NCBI GenBank assembly: GCA_015657545.1
Contig: JADHZC010000011.1
Coordinates: 1-64,000, forward strand
Source of the DNA: Rickettsia sp.
GTDB lineage: Bacteria > Pseudomonadota > Alphaproteobacteria > Rickettsiales > Rickettsiaceae
DNA length: 64,000 nucleotides
Direction of reading: 5' to 3'
The notes beneath the pieces are model-generated. The model was not told where the DNA came from. It was given only the letters and a program-made list of their open reading frames with translations, and did no database searches. Both the position numbers and the translations under genes were made by a program. This document shows, piece after piece, positions 52,189 through 63,189 of this stretch. The stretch's first letter is position 1. Every line of letters begins with the position of its first letter.

Positions 52189-52836
52189 TTACATTAATGA
52201 AAGAAAGTTATTTTTATAATATTTACAATAGACATTAATTTTACAGAGATGACATGAAGGATTTCTAGCTTTACAAATATATCGACCATGTAAAACTAAC
52301 CAATGATGTAGATTTTTGATCCATTTATAGGGAATATTTTCAATTAACTCTTGCTCTAATATTTTTAGAGAGTCTGATTGAGCAAGGCCTATTCTTCTGC
52401 TAACTCTATAGACATGAGTATCTATTGCTATAGTATTTTGATTAAATAATGTATTTAAAATCACATTAGCTGTTTTTCTACCGACTCCTGGAAGCGTAAT
52501 TAGTTCTTCAAATTTATCAGGGACTTTAGAATTATATTTATTCACTAACAGATGACAAGTAGCAATAATATTTTTAGCTTTATTATTAAATAATCCAATT
52601 TTATTGATATACTGAATTAACTTGGATTCCCCAAGAAGTAAAATTTTCTCTGCTGTATTATAATTTTTAAAAAGCTCTTTAGTAACTTTATTTACAGACT
52701 TATCTGTTGATCTTGCAGATAAGATAACAGATATGAGTAATGTAAATTCATCTTGAAATATTAATTCTGTTGTAGGTCTTGGATTTTCTTCTTCAAATAT
52801 TTGAAAAATTTTATTTGCTATAACTTTATTGACCAT
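52189..52836 (-). CDS. nth: Endonuclease III
   Basis: [34 protein letters not shown]-terminal 4Fe-4S Cys motif [17 protein letters not shown]. Confidence 0.95.
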   Translation of the reverse strand: MVNKVIANKIFQIFEEENPRPTTELIFQDEFTLLISVILSARSTDKSVNKVTKELFKNYNTAEKILLLGESKLIQYINKIGLFNNKAKNIIATCHLLVNKYNSKVPDKFEELITLPGVGRKTANVILNTLFNQNTIAIDTHVYRVSRRIGLAQSDSLKILEQELIENIPYKWIKNLHHWLVLHGRYICKARNPSCHLCKINVYCKYYKNNFLSLM

Positions 52837-52841
52837 GTTGA

Positions 52842-53966
52842 TTACAGTAAAGTTTTTAAATACTGAAAATATATCTCATATAATTTATTGATATCTACTA
52901 ATTTAGCATTTTCATTAGTTTTATGAGCTTGGTTAGAAAAAAGTCCAAATTCTATTACAGGAAAATATTTGGATATAAATCTAGCATCGGAAGTACCTCC
53001 TTTATTAGAAAAGTGAGCCTTCAAACCTGTTATTTCTTCTATTTTTTTGTGAAAATTTTGTATTTTTGCATTAGCTATTTGTTGAAATGGAAGAGAGTTA
53101 CAGTGATATGTCAACTCAAAATGTTGAGAATGTTTTTTGATAATTGAAGAGATTTCCCTGTTTAAAGAATCTGGAGTAAATTGATTTGAAAATCTTATAT
53201 TAAATTCTAATATTACTTTACTTGGAGTTACATTATTATTTTTATTATTTGTATAAATATTTGTAATTGTTAAATATGTAGAGTTGCTAAAATATTGATT
53301 TTGAATCAATAACTCTCTTGAAATATTTAATGCTATTTCTAAAGCATATTCAGCTTTTTCTGGATATGCTACATGTGCTTCTATGCCTCGAATTTTCAAT
53401 TGAAAATTGATACTTCCCCTTCTACCAATTTTAACTGTATCTCCAATTTGATGCTCGCTTGTTGGTTCACCTAAGATAGATAAATCTGGCATATCATATC
53501 TCTCTTTTATATGTTCTAACATTTTTCTAGTTCCATTTTCAGCTTTTCCTTCTTCATCTCCTGTAATTAAGAAACTTATGCTCATTTTGTCTGAGATTTT
53601 ATATAGTTTAATCATATCCAAAGCTGCAGATATAGAACATGCAAGAGCTGCTTTCATATCAGCTACTCCTCTGCCGTAAACTTTGCCATTTCTTATTTCT
53701 AATTTAAATGGATTAGTACACCAATCAGAAGATGCTCCTACAACATCTACATGTCCTGCAAAACATATATTTGGCTTTTTATGTCCCCAAATTGCATATA
53801 AATTAGGAATTTTTTCTGTACCAAAAATTTGTATATCGCATATAAAACCAGATTTCTCAAGCAGCTGTGCTATATATTTTATAGCAGCTAAAGAATTCTC
53901 AGGAATGTCTGTTTTAAAAGATATCAAATCACTAAGTACAGATATTATGTTTTCTTTACAAGCCAT
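52842..53966 (-). CDS. dapE: Succinyl-diaminopimelate desuccinylase
   Basis: [59 protein letters not shown]. Confidence 0.92.
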   Translation of the reverse strand: MACKENIISVLSDLISFKTDIPENSLAAIKYIAQLLEKSGFICDIQIFGTEKIPNLYAIWGHKKPNICFAGHVDVVGASSDWCTNPFKLEIRNGKVYGRGVADMKAALACSISAALDMIKLYKISDKMSISFLITGDEEGKAENGTRKMLEHIKERYDMPDLSILGEPTSEHQIGDTVKIGRRGSINFQLKIRGIEAHVAYPEKAEYALEIALNISRELLIQNQYFSNSTYLTITNIYTNNKNNNVTPSKVILEFNIRFSNQFTPDSLNREISSIIKKHSQHFELTYHCNSLPFQQIANAKIQNFHKKIEEITGLKAHFSNKGGTSDARFISKYFPVIEFGLFSNQAHKTNENAKLVDINKLYEIYFQYLKTLL

Positions 53967-54104
53967 AGCAAAAATTATAAAATTTTTATGTTTTTATTTT
54001 TTAACATGATTTATAATCATATCTTAAATATTCTATTTATTGTATAGTAATGATGCTTTTCCTATCGTAGAAGTAAAAAATCTAAAATTTATATTTAGCT
54101 TAGA

Positions 54105-54917
54105 ATGAAAAAAATATTTGTACATAAGATGCATGTACTTGGTAATGATTTTGTAATTATTGATGAAAATGAGTTATTACATCTTAATTTAAATTATAAG
54201 ATTTTAGCTTCTAGCATTTCTAATATACATACATCAGTTGGCTGCGATCAGCTTATAATATACAAAAAATCTAGCCAATATAAAGAAATTTCTATGCTAA
54301 TTTTCAATAAAGATGGTTCTGAAGCTGATATGTGTGGTAATGCTTGTTTCTGCCTTGCCAAGATATTTTTTGATAAATTTAATTTACAAGAACTATCTAT
54401 TAGAATAAATAATCATCTTGTAAAAACAAAATATTTAAGCAGTGATGTAATTTCTATAAATATAGGATCTCCTAATCTCAATATAAAAAAATTGGAAAAT
54501 TTGAAAGATTTATATAGTTTCTTTTCCTCTTATAATATAGACCCTAAAGAAATCTGCTATGTTGATGTAGCAAATCCACATCTAGTATTTTTTGTAAAAT
54601 TGGATATGAAAGATCAAAAAATTATAGGGAGTCAACTTCAAACTATTGTTCAAGGAGGAATTAATGTGAATTTTGCTTATAAAAAAGATGATGCCATTTA
54701 TCTAAACGTCTGGGAAAGAGGTAGTGGCTTTACTTTAGCTTGTGGAAGTGGTGCAAGCGCTAGTTTTGCAGCAGCACGTAAATTAGGATTTATTGAAAAT
54801 CAAGTTAAAATTATTTTTCCCTTAGGAGAATTACAGATGAGCATAAATTCTCTGGAAGAAGTTCTTATACAGGGTAGAGCAAATTATATTTTTCAAGGAG
54901 ATTTATTTATAGGGTAG
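54105..54917 (+). CDS. dapF: Diaminopimelate epimerase
   Basis: KMHVLGNDFVIID; FNKDGSEADMCGNACFC; WERGSGFTLACGSGASAS. Confidence 0.94.
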   Translation: MKKIFVHKMHVLGNDFVIIDENELLHLNLNYKILASSISNIHTSVGCDQLIIYKKSSQYKEISMLIFNKDGSEADMCGNACFCLAKIFFDKFNLQELSIRINNHLVKTKYLSSDVISINIGSPNLNIKKLENLKDLYSFFSSYNIDPKEICYVDVANPHLVFFVKLDMKDQKIIGSQLQTIVQGGINVNFAYKKDDAIYLNVWERGSGFTLACGSGASASFAAARKLGFIENQVKIIFPLGELQMSINSLEEVLIQGRANYIFQGDLFIG

Positions 54918-54925
54918 AATTCTTT

Positions 54926-56236
54926 ATGTCTAATACAAAAGACAATTTTCAGATCATTACTTTTGGATGTCGTCTAAATATTTTTGAAACAGGAGTTATA
55001 AAAGAAAAATTAGAGAATAGTAATCTCAAAGATACTGTAATTATTAATAGTTGTACTGTCACTAACGAAGCGAAAAATTCTGTTAAAAAAGCTATTAGAA
55101 AGTTAAAAAAAAAAGATCCTCATAAAAAAATAATTGTTACTGGTTGTGCTGCTCAAAAAGACCCTTTAGAATTTGCTGAAATGAAAGAAGTAAGCAAAGT
55201 TATAGGTAATGAAGAAAAATTTGATAGTAAATATTATTTAGATGCTAATAATAATATCAATCAAAATTTCTCTAATGGAAACTTAGATTTCAAAAGCAAG
55301 ATTGCTGTCAGAAATATAATGGATATTAAAACAATATCTTCTGAAGTTATATTAAAAAATATACAGCCTCAAACAAGAGCTTTTATGCAAATACAAAATG
55401 GATGTAATCACAGATGTACCTTTTGTGTTATACCATTTGGTAGAGGTAATAGTAGATCTGTTAAAATTGAGAATATATTAGAACAAATACGTAATTTTAT
55501 ATCTATTGGATATAAAGAGATAATATTTACAGGAATAGATATTTCATGTTATGGAGAAGATTTACAGGTGAAAATTACTTTATCTGAAATGATAAGACGT
55601 GTTTTGATTAATTTTCCAGAATTAAAAAGATTAAGATTATCTTCAATAGATCTTGCTGAAATTGATGATGATCTGTTTAATCTAATAGCAACTCAAAAAA
55701 GAATTATGCCTCATATACATATTAGTTTGCAGGCTGGTAGCGATATGATTTTAAAAAGAATGAAAAGAAGACATAGAAGATCTGATATTATAGATTTTTG
55801 TCATAATCTTAGATCAATTAGACATGATGTGGCATTTGGAGCTGATATTATTGCTGGATTTCCTACAGAAACTGAAGAAATGTTTGAAGAAACAAAAAAT
55901 CTTATTTCTGAAGCTCAAATACAATATTTACATGTTTTCCCTTATTCAGCTCATAGCGGAACGCCCGCTTCTAGAATGCCTCAAATAAATAGAGAAACAA
56001 TTAAAAAAAGAGTTGCTATTTTGATAGAAGAAGGAAAAAATCAAGAAAATATATTTTTTAAGAATCATATGGGAAAAAAAGCTCAAATATTAGTTGAACA
56101 AGGGAAATTTTCTCATACAGAAAATTTTATTCCGGTCAAATTAGAAGAGGAAATTTCCAAAAAATATTATGGACAAATATTAAATGCTAAACTAACAGAA
56201 TCTGGGAACAAAAACTATTTAAAGGCTATTATTTAA
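54926..56236 (+). CDS. mtaB: tRNA (N6-threonylcarbamoyladenosine) methylthiotransferase
   Basis: ITFGCRLNIFET; INSCTVTNEA; QIQNGCNHRCTFCVIPFGRG radical-SAM motif. Confidence 0.88.
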   Translation: MSNTKDNFQIITFGCRLNIFETGVIKEKLENSNLKDTVIINSCTVTNEAKNSVKKAIRKLKKKDPHKKIIVTGCAAQKDPLEFAEMKEVSKVIGNEEKFDSKYYLDANNNINQNFSNGNLDFKSKIAVRNIMDIKTISSEVILKNIQPQTRAFMQIQNGCNHRCTFCVIPFGRGNSRSVKIENILEQIRNFISIGYKEIIFTGIDISCYGEDLQVKITLSEMIRRVLINFPELKRLRLSSIDLAEIDDDLFNLIATQKRIMPHIHISLQAGSDMILKRMKRRHRRSDIIDFCHNLRSIRHDVAFGADIIAGFPTETEEMFEETKNLISEAQIQYLHVFPYSAHSGTPASRMPQINRETIKKRVAILIEEGKNQENIFFKNHMGKKAQILVEQGKFSHTENFIPVKLEEEISKKYYGQILNAKLTESGNKNYLKAII

Positions 56237-56238
56237 AA

Positions 56239-57183
56239 ATGCATTTAGATACTATAAAATCAGTATTTGTATATGGAGCTGGAAGCTGGGGGACTGCTCT
56301 TGCTTCCTATTTCAGTAGTATAAAAAAAAAAACTACCTTATTCTCAAAAAATCCCCAAATTGCTCAAGATATTAATCTTAAACATATAAATCCAAAATAT
56401 TTAAATAATATTATTTTGCATCCAGATTTGAAAGCGATTGATTATGTTCCAAATATTAACAATTTTGACCTTGTTGTTTTGGCTATAACTTCTCAGTCAT
56501 TTGATATGGTTATTGACAGTCTTATTGATTCTCGAATTGATAGAAATACAAAATTTTTAATAGCTACTAAGGGATTTTCTCAAAATCCTATCAAACTTAT
56601 CTCTGATAAATTTAGAAAATCTTTAGAAAATGATTTTGCTTTTATTTCTGGGCCTAATTTGGCTTATGAAATTGCTAAATCTAAATATTCTTCAGCTACT
56701 ATTTCTTCTCCTAATTTAGAATTTGCAAAATTTCTTAGTAAAGAATTGGGTTCATCAAAATTTATAATGAATTTTTCTGATAATATTATTACAGTGCAAA
56801 TTGCATCTATATTAAAAAATATTTTTGCTATTAGATCTGGTATTTTAAGCTATGAAGAAAATTTTGGAGAAAATTTTCATGCTAGTCTTTTAGTAGAATA
56901 TCTTCAAGAAATCAAAAAATTATCGATCGCCTGCGGAGGCAAAACAGATAGTTTAATTAACTATGGAATATTAGGAGATTTGATTGTTACAAATTATTCT
57001 ACAAAATCTAGAAATTATAAATTTGGTTATAATGTACGTGCTAAAGATTTTGATGTTGATTTTATTGAAAATTATCCAATTTTAGTGGAGGGTTTTAATG
57101 CTTTAAATCTTATCAAAAATTTTATCCCTCAAGGCATTGATCTTCCTCATGTTAATTCATTAATGAAATTATTCAAAATTTAG
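56239..57183 (+). CDS. gpsA: Glycerol-3-phosphate dehydrogenase (NAD(P)+)
   Basis: VFVYGAGSWGTALASYF; ISGPNLAYEIAK; GDLIVTNYSTKSRNYKFG. Confidence 0.93.
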   Translation: MHLDTIKSVFVYGAGSWGTALASYFSSIKKKTTLFSKNPQIAQDINLKHINPKYLNNIILHPDLKAIDYVPNINNFDLVVLAITSQSFDMVIDSLIDSRIDRNTKFLIATKGFSQNPIKLISDKFRKSLENDFAFISGPNLAYEIAKSKYSSATISSPNLEFAKFLSKELGSSKFIMNFSDNIITVQIASILKNIFAIRSGILSYEENFGENFHASLLVEYLQEIKKLSIACGGKTDSLINYGILGDLIVTNYSTKSRNYKFGYNVRAKDFDVDFIENYPILVEGFNALNLIKNFIPQGIDLPHVNSLMKLFKI

Positions 57184-57185
57184 AT

Positions 57186-59759
57186 ATGAAAGAAAATCTT
57201 ATAATTGTTGATTGTTACGGATTCATATTTAGAGCATATCACATACATCAAGACTTAATGGTAAATGGAAAATCTGTAGGAGCCTTATATGGATTTACTT
57301 CCATGATGCTAAAACTGATTAAGGATTTTGATCCTAAACAATTAGTTATAGTGCTTGATAGCGGTAAAAAGAATTTTAGACATGAATTATTTCCTCAATA
57401 TAAAGCAAATAGGCCTGAATTACCTAGCAACCTCAAAGATCAATTAAATCTTATTGATGAAATGTTAAATTCATTTAATTTTAATGTGCTAAAAAATTCA
57501 CTTTATGAAGCTGATGATTTAATAGCAAGCTTAGCCTGTTTTCAATCTAATTTGGAGAATGAGGTAATCATAATTTCATCTGACAAAGATATGTTTCAAC
57601 TAATAGGAAAATATATAAAAATATATGATCCTATCAAAAATAAATTTATATCCGAAGAAGACGTAGTCTCTAAATTTGGAGTTACTCCTGATAAAATGAG
57701 AGATTTACAATCTTTATTAGGAGATTCTTCTGATAATATACCAGGAGTAAAAGGTATAGGTATTAAAACTGCAGCAAAATTAATAAAAGAATTTAGTAAC
57801 ATAAATAATTTGTTAAAATCTTTAGATCAAATTAGCAATTTAAGGCAAAAAAAACTCTTAGAAAACTCTAAAGAAGAATTATTGCTATCTTTTGAATTAG
57901 TTGGTCTGAAGAATAATATAAATATAGAAAATGTTGAAACTTCTTGGCATGTTCCTAATAATGGAAAGGAAATTTCACAATTTTTAAAAAAATATCATTT
58001 TAAATCTTTATATAAAAGAGCTGAGTCTTTATTTCAAATTAATATTTCTTCTGAAATTTTTAGTGAAAAAGATAAATATGAGTTATATTTATTAGCAAGA
58101 GAAGAAGAATTATTGGAGATAATAGATTTTGTACGAAAAAACGATTTTTTAGCTATATATGCAGACACTGAATCTGAATTTTTATATCTTTTCTTTGAGA
58201 AAGATGACAAAGATAATTTTATCTATCAAATAAACTTAAATCAAGATCTACTAAATCTGGAAAAATTTTGGAAAATTTTATCTTCAGCTGAAGTTAAAAA
58301 AATTACCTTTAATCTAAAAAAGCTACTACATAAATTGCAAGGAAGAATAGATTTTTGTGAAGATATTGCACTTATGGATTATGTAGTGAATTCTGGAAAA
58401 AGAAATAGGAACATATCTAAAATTATAGTTGATATTGATTGGGAAAATATCGAATTTGAAAATGATTATCGGTATCTACCATTTTATTACAAGATTTATG
58501 AGTCTCTTGAGCAAAGATTAGTTAAAGAAAATGCATATTTTTTATATTTTATTGAAAGAAATATATCTTACATATTATATCAAATGGAAGTTGAGGGTAT
58601 ATCTCTTGATGAAGCTTATTTATCAAAAATTTCTAATGAATTTTCTATTAAAATTTCTCAATTAGAAAAAAAAATCTTTGATATTTCTCAAGAAAAATTT
58701 AATATTTTATCTCCTAAACAATTATCCCAAATATTATTTGAAAAATTAAAATTGCCATATAGTAAAATTTCTCAAAAATCTCAAAATTTATCTACTAATG
58801 TTGATATTTTAGAAAAATTAAGCCTTGAAAATTATGAAATAGCAACTCTGGTTTTACAATATCGACATTTATCCAAATTAAATAATACCTACGCAAAAGC
58901 ACTCCCTAAATATGTAGATATTAATGATAAAAGAGTCCATTCCCATTTCTTACAAACATATACCTCAACAGGTAGAATTACTTCTTCAGAACCTAATTTA
59001 CAAAATATTCCAATTAAAACTCCTGAAGGAGCTATGATAAGAAGAGCTTTTATTGCAGCTGATGGTTATAAGATCTGCTCTTGTGATTATTCTCAAATAG
59101 AATTAAGAATATTAGCTGCTATTGCTAATGTTAGATTGCTACAAAAAGCTTTTGCCGAAGGTAAAGATATACATACTTCTACTGCAGCTCAGATATTTTC
59201 TATTCCAGAATTAAATGTTACTAAAGAATTGAGATATAAAGCTAAAACAATTAATTTTAGTATTATTTACGGTATTAAATCTTTTACCTTAGCTCAAAGA
59301 CTTAATATTTCCCATCAAGAATCTGTAGAATATTTAAAAAAATATTTTGATAATTATCCTGAAATTAAAGAATATATGGAACAAATGTCTCATTTTGTCA
59401 AAAATAATTATTTTGTTCAAAATTATTTTGGTAGAAAAATTTATGTTCCTGAAATCACAAGTAATAATTTCCAATTAAGAGAATTTGCTAAAAGAGCAGC
59501 AATAAATGCTCCAATTCAAAGCTGTGCTGCAGAAATTATTAAGATTGCTATGATTAAAATTTCTAATGAACTAAAAAAACATAATTTTGATACAAAAATG
59601 TTACTACAAATTCATGATGAATTAGTTTTTGAAGTAAAAGATAGCGATCTAGATGAATTTTCTACTCTTGTTAAGAATAATATGAAAAACGCTTTTACAC
59701 TTAATGTTCCTATAGAAGTATCTTTTAAAACAGGGAAAAATTTTCTTGATCTGGAGTAG
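57186..59759 (+). CDS. polA: DNA polymerase I with apparently degenerate 3'-5' exonuclease domain
   Basis: 5' nuclease domain (VDCYGFIFRAYH, DSSDNIPGVKGIGIKTAAKL); polymerase motifs (TGRITSSEPNLQNIPIKT, CSCDYSQIELRILA, LLQIHDELVFEV). Confidence 0.95.
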   Translation: MKENLIIVDCYGFIFRAYHIHQDLMVNGKSVGALYGFTSMMLKLIKDFDPKQLVIVLDSGKKNFRHELFPQYKANRPELPSNLKDQLNLIDEMLNSFNFNVLKNSLYEADDLIASLACFQSNLENEVIIISSDKDMFQLIGKYIKIYDPIKNKFISEEDVVSKFGVTPDKMRDLQSLLGDSSDNIPGVKGIGIKTAAKLIKEFSNINNLLKSLDQISNLRQKKLLENSKEELLLSFELVGLKNNINIENVETSWHVPNNGKEISQFLKKYHFKSLYKRAESLFQINISSEIFSEKDKYELYLLAREEELLEIIDFVRKNDFLAIYADTESEFLYLFFEKDDKDNFIYQINLNQDLLNLEKFWKILSSAEVKKITFNLKKLLHKLQGRIDFCEDIALMDYVVNSGKRNRNISKIIVDIDWENIEFENDYRYLPFYYKIYESLEQRLVKENAYFLYFIERNISYILYQMEVEGISLDEAYLSKISNEFSIKISQLEKKIFDISQEKFNILSPKQLSQILFEKLKLPYSKISQKSQNLSTNVDILEKLSLENYEIATLVLQYRHLSKLNNTYAKALPKYVDINDKRVHSHFLQTYTSTGRITSSEPNLQNIPIKTPEGAMIRRAFIAADGYKICSCDYSQIELRILAAIANVRLLQKAFAEGKDIHTSTAAQIFSIPELNVTKELRYKAKTINFSIIYGIKSFTLAQRLNISHQESVEYLKKYFDNYPEIKEYMEQMSHFVKNNYFVQNYFGRKIYVPEITSNNFQLREFAKRAAINAPIQSCAAEIIKIAMIKISNELKKHNFDTKMLLQIHDELVFEVKDSDLDEFSTLVKNNMKNAFTLNVPIEVSFKTGKNFLDLE

Positions 59760-59833
59760 TTATAAATCTTATTTAGACTATACTTTAGAAGTACAAAAAC
59801 ACTCAGAAATAGTGCTGTACAATCATGGAATTT

Positions 59834-60478
59834 TCAAATGTTAGCCGCATCCGTTCCTATAAAAATTTTCTTATTTTTAATATATATCAATTTATTATAA
59901 GAGAGAAATGGCTTTAGATTTGTTGCTATAAAACCAATATAACCTTTTTGAGATTTTTGCTGAATGATCTTGTATAAAATATTAAGATTATCTGAATCTA
60001 AATGAGTCTCCACTTCATCCAAAAGATATAAATGAGTTTCTGCTATATAAAATCTGATCAAGGATATTTTTTTTAAATTACCTGAAGAAAGAGTTTTACA
60101 TCTTTTTTCTAGTATTTTCTCTATACCAAAATTTTTGACAATATTTGTTAAATTATTTTCACTATTGTAAATGGATATCCAAAATCTAATATTTTCTGAA
60201 ACTGTAAAATCTAATTGAATTGGATCTTTACTCGCGATATATACACAATATGGTTGTAAAGCTTCTGATATTGGGATATCATTTACTCCTAATGTGATCG
60301 TTCCTTTGCTTGGGGTTAGGAGATTTGCTACTATTTTCAGTAAAGATGTTTTACCTGAACCATTTTTTCCTTTTACAAATATCACATCTGAAGGTAAAAA
60401 TTTTCCTGAGAAGTTCTCAAAAATGACTTGACCCCCTATTTGTAACGATATTTTTTTAAATTTGATCATAAAAAACAA
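59834..60478 (-). CDS. ccmA: Heme exporter ATP-binding protein CcmA
   Basis: VKGKNGSGKTSLLKIVANLLTPSKGTI; LSSGNLKKISLIR; LYLLDEVETHLD. Confidence 0.85.
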   Translation of the reverse strand: MFFMIKFKKISLQIGGQVIFENFSGKFLPSDVIFVKGKNGSGKTSLLKIVANLLTPSKGTITLGVNDIPISEALQPYCVYIASKDPIQLDFTVSENIRFWISIYNSENNLTNIVKNFGIEKILEKRCKTLSSGNLKKISLIRFYIAETHLYLLDEVETHLDSDNLNILYKIIQQKSQKGYIGFIATNLKPFLSYNKLIYIKNKKIFIGTDAANI

Positions 60479-60537
60479 AAAAATTTTATGAACATATTGT
60501 GCTATTATATAGTAATTAATTTGAATAAAATAGAGAA

Positions 60538-63189
60538 ATGAAATTTAGATTCTCCCCAAATGAAGATTACAAATCGAATCTTCAAATACTTGACAAAAAA
60601 TACTATATATATGATATAAATAAAGCAGCTAAAGCTATTGGTATTAATTTATTGGATTTACCATATTCTTTGCGAATTTTATTTGAAAATGTTTTGAGAA
60701 CAAAAGCAAATAATTTAGAAAGTTTTAAGCAATGGATTTTAGGAAAAAATAATAGCGAAATAGAATTTTTCCCCACAAGAGTTTTAATGCAAGATTTCAC
60801 AGGAGTACCCGCTGTAGTTGATCTTGCTGCAATGAGAGATGCTATAAAAACCCTCAATGGTTCTCCTGAAAAAATTAATCCTTTAATTCCAGTTGATCTC
60901 GTCATAGATCATTCTGTACAAGTTGATTATTATGGTAAATCTGATGCTTTTCAAAAGAATGTCTCTAAAGAATTTGACAGAAATCTTGAGAGGTATAAAA
61001 TTTTAAAATGGGCTCAAAACAATTTTACAAATTTTAAAGTAGTACCTCCTGGTAAAGGGATATGCCATCAAGTCAATATAGAATATCTTACTAAAATTAT
61101 TTGGTGTGATCAAAATAAACAATTACTCTATCCTGACAGCTTAGTTGGCACTGATAGCCATACTACTATGGTAAATGCTCTTGCTGTGCTTGGTTGGGGA
61201 GTTGGAGGTATAGAAGCAGAATCTGCTATGCTTGGTGAATCTATTGGTATGATTTTACCTCCTGTTATTGGTGTAGAGTTTGTAGGAGAACTTAATACTA
61301 GGGTAAATGCTACTGATTTAGTTTTATTTGTGACTAATATACTTAGAAAATATAATGTTGTGAATAAATTTGTAGAATTTTTTGGTTCTGGTTTATCTGC
61401 ATTATCATTAGCTGATAGAGCTACTATAGCGAATATGGCTCCTGAATGTGGATCTACTTGTAATTTCTTTCCAGTAGATGATAAAACTCTTGATTATATG
61501 AGGCTCACCTCTAGAACTGAAGAGGAAATTGCAATTATTAAAGAATATTCTATACATCAGAATTTATTTTTAGATAACAGTAAAGTTCCTAAATATCATG
61601 AAGTTATAAAGATAAATTTATCTGAAGTTGAAATATCCTTAGCTGGTCCTAAAAGACCTCAAGATTTAGTGTATCTTTCTGATGTGAATAAGAATTTTCA
61701 AGAGAATTTTGGTAAAATCGGTAAAAAAAAGAATCAGGAAAGAAAAAATCCATCAGATATTCAAGATGGAGATGTTGTTATTGCAGCTATTACAAGCTGT
61801 ACCAATACATCTAATCCATATGCAATGATTGCAGCTGCATTACTTGCTAAAAAAGCTGTAGAGCTCAAAATTAACACAAAAAAATGGGTAAAAACTTCCT
61901 TGGCCCCAGGTTCTCAAGTAGTTACAGATTATTTAACTAATAGTGGATTGCTTGCTTATCTAGAAAAATTAGGTTTTCATATTGTAGGATATGGTTGTAC
62001 TACTTGTATAGGAAATTCTGGTCCTTTATTACCAGAAATAGAAGAGAATATCAAAGCTAACTCTAGATCTGTAGTTGCGATTTTATCTGGTAACAGAAAT
62101 TTTGAAGGTAGAATTCATCAATTAGTTAAAGCTAATTATTTAGCATCTCCTATGTTGGTTGTATTATATTCGTTAATAGGAAATATTCATTTAGATGTTA
62201 CAAAAGATACTCTATTAGAAAATACTGTTACTGGTAAGAAAATTTTTCTAGAAGATATATGGCCTAAAAAAGAAGAAATAGAATTCTATATTCAAAAATA
62301 TGTTAATCAAGAGATGTTTCAAAAAACATATAAAAACATATTTTTAGGAGAAGAAAGATGGAGTCAGATTCAAGCAAATGTCAATCCATTATTTAATTGG
62401 GATAAAAACAGTACTTATATCAATAATCCTCCTTATCTAAAAGACATAAAAGATATAGTAAAGCCTGTTTCAAATATTAACAATGCTAGAATTTTAGCTA
62501 TATTAGGGGATTCTGTAACAACGGATCATATCTCCCCTGCTGGCGCAATTAGTGTTGATAGTCCAGCAGCTAAATATTTATTACAAAATAATATATCATA
62601 TAAAGATTTCAACTCATATGGTTCTAGAAGAGGGAATCATGAGGTTATGATGAGAGGGACATTTGCTAATACAAGACTAAAAAATAAAATATGTACAAAT
62701 ATTGAGGGAGGGTATACGATATATCATCCTTCATCTGAACTAAAAGATATTTATACAGCAGCTATGCTATATAAGGCTCAGTACATTCCTCTAGTCATCT
62801 TTGCTGGATCTGAATATGGAACCGGGTCTTCTAGAGATTGGGCTGCTAAGGGAACAAAATTATTAGGCATCAAAGCAATAATTTGTGAAAGCTTTGAAAG
62901 AATACATAGATCTAATTTAGTTGGTATGGGCGTTTTACCTATTACTATGAATAATGTTATGTTAAAAGATTTAAATCTAAAAGGAGATGAAATTATAGAG
63001 GTGATTGGTTTAGACACAGAATTACATTGTAAAAAGCAAATAGAAATTTTAATTTATGAACCTCAACAAAAAAAGATTCTCAAAAAAATAGAAGCTACAT
63101 TACAATTACATACAGATTCGGAATTAAACTATATACAGAATGATAATTTATTGTTGTATGTTACTAAAAAATTGAGCTCTAATGCTTAG
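60538..63189 (+). CDS. acnA: Aconitate hydratase A
   Basis: VMQDFTGVPAVVDLAAMRDA; GTDSHTTMVNALAVLGWGVGGIEAE; ITSCTNTSNPYAMIAA; AGSEYGTGSSRDWAAKG. Confidence 0.97.
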   Translation: MKFRFSPNEDYKSNLQILDKKYYIYDINKAAKAIGINLLDLPYSLRILFENVLRTKANNLESFKQWILGKNNSEIEFFPTRVLMQDFTGVPAVVDLAAMRDAIKTLNGSPEKINPLIPVDLVIDHSVQVDYYGKSDAFQKNVSKEFDRNLERYKILKWAQNNFTNFKVVPPGKGICHQVNIEYLTKIIWCDQNKQLLYPDSLVGTDSHTTMVNALAVLGWGVGGIEAESAMLGESIGMILPPVIGVEFVGELNTRVNATDLVLFVTNILRKYNVVNKFVEFFGSGLSALSLADRATIANMAPECGSTCNFFPVDDKTLDYMRLTSRTEEEIAIIKEYSIHQNLFLDNSKVPKYHEVIKINLSEVEISLAGPKRPQDLVYLSDVNKNFQENFGKIGKKKNQERKNPSDIQDGDVVIAAITSCTNTSNPYAMIAAALLAKKAVELKINTKKWVKTSLAPGSQVVTDYLTNSGLLAYLEKLGFHIVGYGCTTCIGNSGPLLPEIEENIKANSRSVVAILSGNRNFEGRIHQLVKANYLASPMLVVLYSLIGNIHLDVTKDTLLENTVTGKKIFLEDIWPKKEEIEFYIQKYVNQEMFQKTYKNIFLGEERWSQIQANVNPLFNWDKNSTYINNPPYLKDIKDIVKPVSNINNARILAILGDSVTTDHISPAGAISVDSPAAKYLLQNNISYKDFNSYGSRRGNHEVMMRGTFANTRLKNKICTNIEGGYTIYHPSSELKDIYTAAMLYKAQYIPLVIFAGSEYGTGSSRDWAAKGTKLLGIKAIICESFERIHRSNLVGMGVLPITMNNVMLKDLNLKGDEIIEVIGLDTELHCKKQIEILIYEPQQKKILKKIEATLQLHTDSELNYIQNDNLLLYVTKKLSSNA

